From Plesiomonas sp051652165 (lineage in GTDB: Bacteria; Pseudomonadota; Gammaproteobacteria; Enterobacterales; CAMTGL01): a DNA stretch of 64,000 nt. Location: assembly GCF_051652165.1 (NCBI RefSeq), contig NZ_JBOFTR010000007.1, positions 62,001 through 126,000 of the forward strand, given 5' to 3'. A program made the position numbers and the translations under genes. Within the stretch, counting starts at the first letter, position 1. Each line of letters begins with the position of its first letter. Shown piece by piece: positions 42,797 to 50,794 of this stretch. Under the pieces are notes generated by a model that was given only the letters and a program-made list of their open reading frames with translations, was not told the DNA's origin and did no database searches.

Positions 42797-42823
42797 TAAC
42801 GGTATAACTCTGCTTTCAACGGT

Positions 42824-44344
42824 TTATTTGTTGCGCAGGCGTACTGCAATGATCAGGCTAAGTGCTGCTGCAATCCACAACGGCCAGTTACCAAAACGAA
42901 CATACGGTGTGTCTCCGCGTGTTGGTACGACGGTTGCACTGAGTACGGCTGTTTTAAACTGTGGGATCTGTTGCTGTATTTCACCGTTAGCATCAATCAC
43001 AGCAGTGACACCATTATTGGTTGCACGCAATAGCGGGCGACCCAGTTCGAGTGCGCGCATTCTGGCCATTTGGAAATGTTGCCACGGCCCAATAGAGTGG
43101 CCAAACCATGCATCATTGGATACGGTCAATAAGAAATCAGTATCTCGGTTAGCCAAGAAATTGGCTCGCATTCTATCGCCCAAAATAATCTCATAGCAGA
43201 TTGCTGTTTCAAGATGATAGTCGCCGGCTCGCAAATCAGGTTGTAAATATTCACCTCGGCTAAAAGAGGACATCGGCAGATTAAACAGCGGAGCAATTTC
43301 ACGCAACAGTGACTCAAACGGCACATACTCACCAAACAAAACCAGATGGTTTTTGTTATAGCGATTTTGGGTTGGGTATTGATAAGTTTCCTGCGGATCA
43401 CCCAGCGTAATCACAGTATTGTAGAACGCTTTGGTATCAGGGCGCTGATCGACCACACCAGTAATCAAAATCGCTTTATTGCTGCGGGTGATGCCATCGA
43501 GCATGCTCAGCAGTTGATTCTCTTCACTTTCAATTGAAGGAATGGCCGCTTCTGGCCAGATAACCAAATCACCACGTTGTAGATAAGGGCGTGAGGCATC
43601 CAGATAAGTCTGCATGGTAGGAACGCGATAAGCGGGTTCCCATTTTAACTCTTGATCGATATTGCCTTGAATCAGTGCAACATCACGCTTGCGTGCTGGC
43701 TCTGGTGTTACCCATGAATGATTGGCAATTGGCCAGAGGCTTAGAGGCAACAGTATGGCAATCACGGCAGGTAACCATTGGCGGCGGGCCAGTGTTAGTG
43801 CAAACAGGCCGCTGATCAGCATCAGTACAAAAGTGATACCTTGTACACCGGTAATTGGGCCTAAGCCTTTGAGCGGGCCATCAATTTGGGTATAGCCAAA
43901 TTGTAACCACGGAAAACCAGTAAATAGCCAGCCACGTAAAAACTCGGTGAATGTCCACAATACCGGTGCAGCAAAGACGAACCGTGCTGCATTGGTGTTA
44001 GGGAAAAACCGTGCTAATAGTGCGCCAAACAGCGCAGAATACAGTGAGAGATAAGCACAGAGTAGGGCGACTAATAACCAACCAACAACCAGTGGTAATC
44101 CACCAAATTGTTGAATACTGACGTTGATCCAGTGTAATCCGCTAAACATAAGGCCAAATGCCCAAGCAAAACTGATGATAGCTGCTTGTTTAGGGGAGCG
44201 ATTAACGGTTAACAGTAAAAGCCCTGTGAGGGAAATCAAAGCACAAGGCCATAAATCAAACGGGGAATAAGCCAGAGTACCTAGCGCGCCGAAAAAAGCC
44301 GCCAGCGGCAGCGCAACGCGCCAGCGGGTTAAAAGTGGTATCAT
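42824..44344 (-). CDS. lnt: Apolipoprotein N-acyltransferase
   Basis: This 506-residue protein has six to eight membrane helices, then a nitrilase-like periplasmic domain with the catalytic triad in WPEAAIPS (Glu), FGEYVPF with nearby Lys, and ETAICYEIILGDR (Cys). It adds the third acyl chain to lipoproteins, needed for outer-membrane sorting, and so serves the many lipoproteins in this window (YajG, ApbE, RlpA, LptE, Chb). It is last of the miaB-ybeZ-ybeY-corC-lnt series, six bases after corC. Confidence 0.95.
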   Translation of the reverse strand: MIPLLTRWRVALPLAAFFGALGTLAYSPFDLWPCALISLTGLLLLTVNRSPKQAAIISFAWAFGLMFSGLHWINVSIQQFGGLPLVVGWLLVALLCAYLSLYSALFGALLARFFPNTNAARFVFAAPVLWTFTEFLRGWLFTGFPWLQFGYTQIDGPLKGLGPITGVQGITFVLMLISGLFALTLARRQWLPAVIAILLPLSLWPIANHSWVTPEPARKRDVALIQGNIDQELKWEPAYRVPTMQTYLDASRPYLQRGDLVIWPEAAIPSIESEENQLLSMLDGITRSNKAILITGVVDQRPDTKAFYNTVITLGDPQETYQYPTQNRYNKNHLVLFGEYVPFESLLREIAPLFNLPMSSFSRGEYLQPDLRAGDYHLETAICYEIILGDRMRANFLANRDTDFLLTVSNDAWFGHSIGPWQHFQMARMRALELGRPLLRATNNGVTAVIDANGEIQQQIPQFKTAVLSATVVPTRGDTPYVRFGNWPLWIAAALSLIIAVRLRNK

Positions 44345-44350
44345 TAGTAC

Positions 44351-45226
44351 TTAATCAGCCAAATTAGGAAGTGGAGCATCATCCGGGATAGTGACCCGAA
44401 CTTGAATAATGCGACGGCTATCAGCCATGGTGACTTTAAACTGGTAGTTATCAATGGTGACATGCTCTCCACGTGCAGGTAAGTGCCCAAAGCTTTGCAT
44501 GATTAATCCACCAATGGTATCAACTTCCTCATCACTAAAATGTGTGTTGAAAGCACTGTTAAAATCATCAATCGGGGCTAACGCACTTACTGCAAAGGTG
44601 TGGCGACTGAGTTGGCGAATATCACGATCATCCTCTTCGTCGTACTCATCTTCAATATCGCCGACAATCTCTTCGAGAATATCTTCAATGGTGACAAGGC
44701 CAGATACACCGCCAAATTCATCGATCACAATGGCCATATGGTAACGCTGCGAGCGGAAGTCTTTCAGCATGCGGTCAACGCGCTTACTCTCTGGAACAAC
44801 GACAGCAGGGCGTATTACACTGTCCATTTCGAATTGTGCGGCATCACTGCGCATAAACGGCAGCAGATCTTTTGCCATGAGCAGGCCTTCGATATGATCT
44901 TTATCTTCGCTGATCACCGGAAAACGGGAGTGCGCAGATTGAATGATCACATCGATACACTCATCAAGGGTCTGATTTTTTTTCAGGGTCACAATTTGAG
45001 AACGCGGGATCATGATATCCCGAACCCGAAGTTCGGAGATTTCCATGACACCCTCGATCATTTCGCGGGTCTCCTGATCAATCAGATCATTTTGTTCGGA
45101 ATCACGGATCACATCGAACAAGTCGCTGCGGTTCTTTGGTTCTCCGTGGAAGAGCTGCGTTAACAGCTGACTGAAAAATCCCTTTTTACTGGGGCCATCA
45201 GTGTGTTGCGAATGGTCGTCGCTCAT
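44351..45226 (-). CDS. corC: CorC, CBS-domain Mg2+/Co2+ efflux accessory protein
   Basis: This 291-residue cytoplasmic protein has two CBS domains (about residues 65-190, starting at RVRDIMIPRSQIVTLKKN and including DEFGGVSGLVTIEDILEEIVGDI) and a C-terminal CorC_HlyC domain. It is known as YbeX/CorC and tied to magnesium and cobalt homeostasis and ribosome metabolism. It sits between ybeY and lnt as in E. coli. Confidence 0.94.
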   Translation of the reverse strand: MSDDHSQHTDGPSKKGFFSQLLTQLFHGEPKNRSDLFDVIRDSEQNDLIDQETREMIEGVMEISELRVRDIMIPRSQIVTLKKNQTLDECIDVIIQSAHSRFPVISEDKDHIEGLLMAKDLLPFMRSDAAQFEMDSVIRPAVVVPESKRVDRMLKDFRSQRYHMAIVIDEFGGVSGLVTIEDILEEIVGDIEDEYDEEDDRDIRQLSRHTFAVSALAPIDDFNSAFNTHFSDEEVDTIGGLIMQSFGHLPARGEHVTIDNYQFKVTMADSRRIIQVRVTIPDDAPLPNLAD

Positions 45227-45243
45227 GTGCTCTAATTAGTTAG

Positions 45244-45714
45244 TTAATCCAGGTCTTTTTCGGCTGCATACGGATCGGGGTATCCCATCTCCTGCATGAT
45301 TTCCGTTTCTAAAGACTCCATTTCTTCGGCTTCATTATCTTCAATATGATCATAACCCAGCAGATGTAAACTGCCATGCACAACCATATGAGCCCAATGT
45401 GCCAGACGATCTTTTTCTTGCTCGGCAGCTTCTGTTTCAACCACTTGGCAGCAGATGATTAAATCACCAAGCAGCGGAAGTTCAATACCGGGTGGTGCTT
45501 CAAACGGGAAAGATAACACATTGGTTGGTTTATCTTTACCACGGTAGGTGAAATTTAAATGACGGCTCTCATCTTCATCAACAATCCGAATGGTCACTTC
45601 GGCTTCCGGTTGAAAAGCAAGCACAGTGCCATCAAGCCAGCGTTGAAAATCGGTACTGGTTGGCAAGCCCTCTTCATTGGCGCTGGCAATTTGTAAATCC
45701 AATTCAACCGTCAT
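45244..45714 (-). CDS. ybeY: Endoribonuclease YbeY
   Basis: This 156-residue single-strand endoribonuclease has the zinc site motif HGSLHLLGYDH (three His) and NLSFPFE-like NVLSFPFEAPPG. It is needed for 16S rRNA 3' end maturation and ribosome quality control. It overlaps ybeZ by four bases (ATGA), and the two products are known to interact. Confidence 0.96.
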   Translation of the reverse strand: MTVELDLQIASANEEGLPTSTDFQRWLDGTVLAFQPEAEVTIRIVDEDESRHLNFTYRGKDKPTNVLSFPFEAPPGIELPLLGDLIICCQVVETEAAEQEKDRLAHWAHMVVHGSLHLLGYDHIEDNEAEEMESLETEIMQEMGYPDPYAAEKDLD

Positions 45715-46844
45715 TGTGCTGTATTCTCATCAGGCGTTGTTGTATTGACTCTGCTTTCTGGCAGATGTTCCGTTTTTTCGTTCGGCTCACGGGAATCTTG
45801 TGCAGCCTGATTGTCGTGGTTGTCACGATAGCGGCGTTCACGTTCTGCTTTTTGCTGCTGCTGACTGGCATCCCACGCATCGTAAGCCATCACGACACGC
45901 GCAACAACAGGATGGCGCACGATATCGCCGGCTACCAAGAAATTGAAGCTGATATCATCAACATTTTTCAGCACATCAATCGCATGGCGCAAGCCTGAGG
46001 TTTGGTGGCGCGGTAAGTCAACTTGTGTGATATCACCGGTAATCACCGCTTTTGAGTTAAAGCCAATCCGAGTCAGGAACATTTTCATCTGTTCTGTGGT
46101 GGTGTTTTGGCTCTCATCCAAAATAATAAACGCATCATTTAACGTTCTGCCGCGCATGTATGCCAGTGGCGCAATTTCTATCACATTGCGTTCAATCAGT
46201 TTTTCTACCCGTTCAAAGCCGAGCATTTCGAACAGCGCATCATACAGCGGACGCAGATACGGGTCGACTTTCTGGCTCAGATCGCCGGGTAAAAAGCCAA
46301 GCTTTTCACCTGCTTCAACGGCTGGGCGGGTCAGCATAATCCGGCGGATCTCTTGACGCTCTAAAGCATCAACGGCTGCGGCAACGGCCAAATAGGTTTT
46401 ACCTGTACCGGCTGGGCCGATACCAAAGGTAATATCATGACGCAAAATATTGGCAATGTAGTTTGCCTGATTGGGGGTGCGCGGTTTAATCAGACCACGT
46501 TTGGTTTTGATGATCACCTCTTTGCCGTGCGCGGGGATCTCGGCCGCCATTTGTTCGAGTACCCGGCTTTCTGTTACGGCAAGATGGATATGATCAGGGC
46601 TGATATCGTTAACAATGCCGCGTACGGGCGCAGTTTCAACATATAAATCAGTCAAAATCTGGCAAGTTGCACTGATACACGTCTGTTTTCCTGAAACCTG
46701 AAAGTGGTTATCACGGCGGATAATTTCCACACCAAGACGGTGTTCAAGTTGTTTCAGGTTATCATCAAACGGGCCGCACAAGCTCATTAAACGCTTATTA
46801 TCAGCCGGTTCAAGCGAGATTTCTTGAGAATGGACCTTGTTCAA
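45711..46844 (-). CDS. ybeZ: PhoH-like ATPase YbeZ
   Basis: This 377-residue protein has Walker A GPAGTGKTYLA and Walker B-like DAFIILDESQN motifs with the PhoH-family ITGDITQVDLP segment, plus a short N-terminal KH-like region. It is an RNA-linked ATPase that works with YbeY. The C-terminal 40 residues are charged and Gln-rich and not conserved. A hairpin lies between it and miaB. Confidence 0.94.
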   Translation of the reverse strand: MNKVHSQEISLEPADNKRLMSLCGPFDDNLKQLEHRLGVEIIRRDNHFQVSGKQTCISATCQILTDLYVETAPVRGIVNDISPDHIHLAVTESRVLEQMAAEIPAHGKEVIIKTKRGLIKPRTPNQANYIANILRHDITFGIGPAGTGKTYLAVAAAVDALERQEIRRIMLTRPAVEAGEKLGFLPGDLSQKVDPYLRPLYDALFEMLGFERVEKLIERNVIEIAPLAYMRGRTLNDAFIILDESQNTTTEQMKMFLTRIGFNSKAVITGDITQVDLPRHQTSGLRHAIDVLKNVDDISFNFLVAGDIVRHPVVARVVMAYDAWDASQQQQKAERERRYRDNHDNQAAQDSREPNEKTEHLPESRVNTTTPDENTAQ

Positions 46845-46862
46845 ATTTTACCCCTATCCCTT

Positions 46863-46891
46863 AAACAACTGCCCGCAAATGGCGGGCAGTA
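46863..46891 (-). terminator. Hairpin between miaB and ybeZ
   Basis: On the minus strand CTGCCCGC pairs perfectly with GCGGGCAG around a five-base loop, followed by TTGTTTAA. It could reduce transcription into ybeZ (partial terminator) or mark an mRNA processing point. Confidence 0.55.
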
Positions 46892-46907
46892 AAACAGCAT
46901 AAGAAGA

Positions 46908-48332
46908 TTAAGGCATGTAGGTACTAACACCTAAATCATCTTCTTTACGTGTACGAGCAATAACACTTTCCGGTGATTGTGCTACACGCAGATTCATCTG
47001 CTCTTCTGTATGTAATAGTTTACCGCGCAATGAGTTCGGATTGACATCAGTGATTTCAACATCCACGAATTTTCCGATCAGATCCGGTGTACCTTCAAAG
47101 TTAACCACTCGGTTATTTTCAGTACGGCCAGACAGCTCCATCACACTTTTACGTGATAAACCTTCAACCAAAATACGTTGCGTTGTGCCGAGCATCTGGC
47201 GGCTATACTGCATTGCTTGCTGGTTTATACGCTCTTGCAGAATATACAAACGCTGTTTTTTCTCCTCTTCCGGCACATCATCTGGCATATCAGCGGCCGG
47301 CGTGCCTGGGCGAGCAGAGAAAACAAAACTGTAGCTCATATCGAACCCGATTTCGGCAATAAGCTTCATGGTTTGCTCAAAGTCAGCCTCGGTTTCACCT
47401 GGGAAGCCCACAATAAAGTCTGAGCTGATCAGAATATCAGGGCGTGCTTTACGGATTTTACGAATCAATGACTTATATTCAATAGCCGTGTGTGCACGTT
47501 TCATCATCGTCAGTACACGGTCAGAACCGCTCTGTACTGGCAGATGTAAAAAGCTCACTAGCTCTGGCGTATCTTCATACACGGCTACGATATCATCAGT
47601 AAACTCAATCGGGTGGCTGGTGGTAAACCGCAGACGGTCAATACCGTCAATAGAGGCAACCAAGCGCAGCAGTTCAGCAAAACTGTACTCTTGGCCGTCA
47701 TGGTTTACTGCGCGGTAAGCGTTAACATTCTGACCCAGCAGGTTAATTTCGCGAACACCTTGCGCAGCAAGCTGGGCAATTTCAAGAATGATATCATCAG
47801 CCGGTCGGCTAACTTCTTCACCACGGGTGTAAGGCACTACGCAGTAAGTACAATATTTATTGCAGCCTTCCATGATAGAAACAAAGGCGGTTGGGCCTTC
47901 GGCACGCGGCTCTGGCAGGCGGTCGAATTTCTCAATTTCAGGGAAGCTGACATCGACAATTGGGCTACGGTTGCCAGATAACTTGGTCAGCATTTCTGGC
48001 AAGCGGTGCAGGGTTTGCGGGCCAAAAATCATGTCGACATAGGGCGCACGCTCACGAATATGAGCCCCTTCTTGTGAAGCCACACAGCCGCCAACCCCAA
48101 TAATCAGATCTGGCTTTTTCTCTTTGAGTGCGCGCCAGCGTCCCAGTTGGTGGAACACTTTCTCCTGCGCCTTCTCACGGATTGAGCAGGTGTTAAGCAG
48201 CAGAACATCTGCTTCTGCCGCGTCATCCGTTAGCTGGTAACCGTGGGTTGAATCCAGCAGATCAGCCATCTTTGATGAGTCATACTCATTCATCTGACAG
48301 CCCCAGGTTTTGATGTGAAGTTTCTTCGTCAT
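46908..48332 (-). CDS. miaB: tRNA-2-methylthio-N6-isopentenyladenosine synthase
   Basis: This 474-residue methylthiotransferase has the N-terminal cluster domain (TWGCQMNEYDS; TCSIREKA; GCVASQEG), the radical-SAM motif CNKYCTYC and a C-terminal TRAM domain. It adds a methylthio group to i6A37 of tRNAs reading UNN codons. It begins MTKKLHIKTWGCQMN, as in E. coli. It heads the miaB-ybeZ-ybeY-corC-lnt operon, and 594 bases of non-coding DNA lie upstream. Confidence 0.97.
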   Translation of the reverse strand: MTKKLHIKTWGCQMNEYDSSKMADLLDSTHGYQLTDDAAEADVLLLNTCSIREKAQEKVFHQLGRWRALKEKKPDLIIGVGGCVASQEGAHIRERAPYVDMIFGPQTLHRLPEMLTKLSGNRSPIVDVSFPEIEKFDRLPEPRAEGPTAFVSIMEGCNKYCTYCVVPYTRGEEVSRPADDIILEIAQLAAQGVREINLLGQNVNAYRAVNHDGQEYSFAELLRLVASIDGIDRLRFTTSHPIEFTDDIVAVYEDTPELVSFLHLPVQSGSDRVLTMMKRAHTAIEYKSLIRKIRKARPDILISSDFIVGFPGETEADFEQTMKLIAEIGFDMSYSFVFSARPGTPAADMPDDVPEEEKKQRLYILQERINQQAMQYSRQMLGTTQRILVEGLSRKSVMELSGRTENNRVVNFEGTPDLIGKFVDVEITDVNPNSLRGKLLHTEEQMNLRVAQSPESVIARTRKEDDLGVSTYMP

Positions 48333-48926
48333 CGAGTCTCAGTGTCCAAAACAGGTAGGAACGCCAGCCTGCGCGAGCGCGGCTGCATATAAACACTCTA
48401 TTCTACTGATTCCGTATCGTGGTGACCAGTTACATCATCAGCGTATTTGCGTTGATATTGAGGGTGCTCATCATCCAAAAATAGGGTTTTAGTGTTTTTT
48501 ATCAATATGTTGATAAAGAAAATGTAGCCTATTTTTTCTGGAATGAAGTTTGGAATGCAGTAAAAAAAGCGTACTGTTTTGAGGATGCACAGCAGTGTTA
48601 TTGGGAAGGCGATAAAATCACTTATTATTAATAGGGATATGAGCCGCTTTATTTGTGTGTATTAGTAGATATTTATCTTTGTGTCAGCCTTTCTTACATG
48701 TAATGCCTGTACGTAATACCCGTACTTTATGTCTGTATTTAATCTCGGTATTTTTTACATAAGTCTTTGCGGGTTCAGGATAAATAAAAGGATAAAAAAA
48801 CAGGGCCGACACTCTGACCCTGTTTTTACTGGCTTGTGGCTTGGTTATCACCCGTTCTTTGTGTTACCAGCCACATGATGGTTGGCTAAAAACTGATGAC
48901 TTACCAGCCAACGTGCGCGTTTATTT
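48333..48926. other. miaB-glnS intergenic region
   Basis: This stretch holds the glnS terminator (48794-48828) and presumably the miaB promoter. From 48485 to 48631 (plus strand) there are 49 codons open to a TAA, reading like protein (for example YVDKENVAYFFWNEVWN), but with no start codon. It may be a gene fragment or chance. In E. coli the equivalent place between miaB and the tRNA cluster holds ubiF; no trace of ubiF is seen here. Confidence 0.4.
48794..48828 (-). terminator. glnS terminator
   Basis: AAAAACAGGG pairs perfectly with CCCTGTTTTT around a 12-base loop, about 100 bases after the glnS stop. T runs on both strands make it potentially bidirectional. Confidence 0.85.
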
Positions 48927-50597
48927 TTACGCGTTGTCCTGCTTTGCCCAGGTATCACGTAAGCTAACGGTGCGGTTAAAGACCAAACGCTCAGGCGATG
49001 AGTCTTTGTTATCTGCACAGAAGTAGCCTTCACGCTCGAACTGGAAAGCGTGCTCAACCGGTGCATTAACCAGACTTGGCTCAACAATACCCTGACGAAT
49101 AATTAGGTTGTCTGGGTTAATGGTCGAGAGGAAATCCTCTGCCGCTGCTGGATTGGCAATGCTGAACAGGCGGTCATACAAGCGGATCTCTGCCGGAACA
49201 CCTTTATCGGCAGATACCCAGTGGATAACGCCTTTTACTTTACGGCCGTCAGCCGGATCTTTACCTAATGTCTGGGCATCGTAAGTACAGAAGATGGTAG
49301 TGATGTTATCAGCATCATCTTTCTCTACACGCTCTGCTTTGATCACGTAGGCATTACGCAGACGGACTTCTTTACCCAATACTAAGCGCTTGAACTGCTT
49401 ATTGGCCGCTTCGCGGAAATCCGCGCGATCAATAAATACTTCGCGGGTAAACGGTAATTCGCGGGTACCCATTTCAGGCTTGTTCGGGTGTGCCGGTGCA
49501 GTCAGGTTTTCCAGATGACCTTCAGGCAGATTTTCAATAACCACACGTACGGGATCGATCACGGCCATGGCTCGTGGCGCATTTTCGTTCAGATCTTCGC
49601 GGATACAGGCTTCAAGTGCCGACATCTCTACCATGTTGTCTTGTTTGGTTACACCGATACGGCGGCAAAACTCACGGATAGATTCAGAGGTATAACCGCG
49701 GCGGCGCAAACCTGAAACGGTTGGCATACGCGGGTCATCCCAGCCATTAACGATATTTTCAGTAACCAGCTGATTGAGTTTACGCTTTGACATAATCGCA
49801 TACTCAAGATTCAGACGTGAAAATTCGTACTGACGTGGGTGGCACGAAATGGTGATGTTATCGAGTACCCAGTCGTACAGACGGCGGTTATCCTGAAACT
49901 CCAACGTACAGATAGAGTGGGTAATGCCTTCAAGCGCATCGGAAATGCAGTGGGTGAAGTCGTACATCGGGTAGATGCACCACTTGCTGCCGGTTTGATG
50001 ATGATCGGCAAATTTAATGCGATAAATCACTGGATCACGCATAACGATAAACGGTGATGCCATATCAATTTTTGCGCGTAGGCAGGCTGAACCTTCGGCA
50101 AATTCACCGTTTTTCATTTTGGCGAATAGCGCAAGGTTCTCTTCTACACTGCGATCACGGTACGGGCTGTTCTTGCCAGCTTCAGTCAAAGAGCCACGGT
50201 ATTCGCGGATTTGATCTGCAGTCAGCTCATCAACATACGCCAGCCCTTTTTCAATGAGCTCAATTGCATAGCCGTGCAGTTGGTCAAAATAGTCAGAGGA
50301 GTAGCAGATATCGCCAGTCCACTGGAAGCCCAGCCACTGCACATCACGCTGAATAGACTCAACAAATTCAATGTCTTCTTTGGTCGGATTGGTATCATCA
50401 AAGCGCAGATTACACTGGCCTTGATAATCTTGTGCAATCCCAAAGTTCAGGCAGATAGATTTTGCGTGACCGATATGCAAATACCCGTTTGGTTCAGGCG
50501 GAAAACGGGTATGTACCGATGTATGTTTACCAGTCGCCAGATCTTCATCGATGATCTGACGAATGAAGTTAGTCGGGCGGGCTTCTGCCTCACTCAT
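48927..50597 (-). CDS. glnS: Glutaminyl-tRNA synthetase
   Basis: This 556-residue class I synthetase has PPEPNGYLHIGHAKS (HIGH motif) and VMSKRKL (KMSKS equivalent near residue 270), followed by the beta-barrel anticodon-binding domains. It charges tRNA-Gln directly. The start at 50597 (MSEAEARPTNFIRQ) equals E. coli GlnRS and has GAGGG eight bases upstream; 27 further open codons are non-homologous. Two of its tRNA-Gln substrates are encoded at the right end of the window. Confidence 0.97.
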   Translation of the reverse strand: MSEAEARPTNFIRQIIDEDLATGKHTSVHTRFPPEPNGYLHIGHAKSICLNFGIAQDYQGQCNLRFDDTNPTKEDIEFVESIQRDVQWLGFQWTGDICYSSDYFDQLHGYAIELIEKGLAYVDELTADQIREYRGSLTEAGKNSPYRDRSVEENLALFAKMKNGEFAEGSACLRAKIDMASPFIVMRDPVIYRIKFADHHQTGSKWCIYPMYDFTHCISDALEGITHSICTLEFQDNRRLYDWVLDNITISCHPRQYEFSRLNLEYAIMSKRKLNQLVTENIVNGWDDPRMPTVSGLRRRGYTSESIREFCRRIGVTKQDNMVEMSALEACIREDLNENAPRAMAVIDPVRVVIENLPEGHLENLTAPAHPNKPEMGTRELPFTREVFIDRADFREAANKQFKRLVLGKEVRLRNAYVIKAERVEKDDADNITTIFCTYDAQTLGKDPADGRKVKGVIHWVSADKGVPAEIRLYDRLFSIANPAAAEDFLSTINPDNLIIRQGIVEPSLVNAPVEHAFQFEREGYFCADNKDSSPERLVFNRTVSLRDTWAKQDNA

Positions 50598-50699
50598 TTT
50601 ATTTACCCTCACTCGCGGTGATGCAACAACATAACCCAATATCATCCACAATACCGCCCCTGCAAACAACCGTTGCAATCATAATCTGTGTAAAAAGAT

Positions 50700-50723
50700 A
50701 AAAAAAACCCGCCAAACGGCGGG
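50700..50723 (-). terminator. chb terminator
   Basis: On the minus strand AACCCGCC/GGCGGGTT-type pairing (CCCGCC with GGCGGG around a four-base loop) is followed by a run of T, 70 bases after the chb stop. glnS therefore needs its own promoter in the roughly 100 bases between. Confidence 0.9.
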
Positions 50724-50794
50724 TTAGTTGCTGTGGAAAGGGAAAATAGTCTATTTTTCTATTCATCTTCCGACATAAGAGAGCAGCAAGATGC

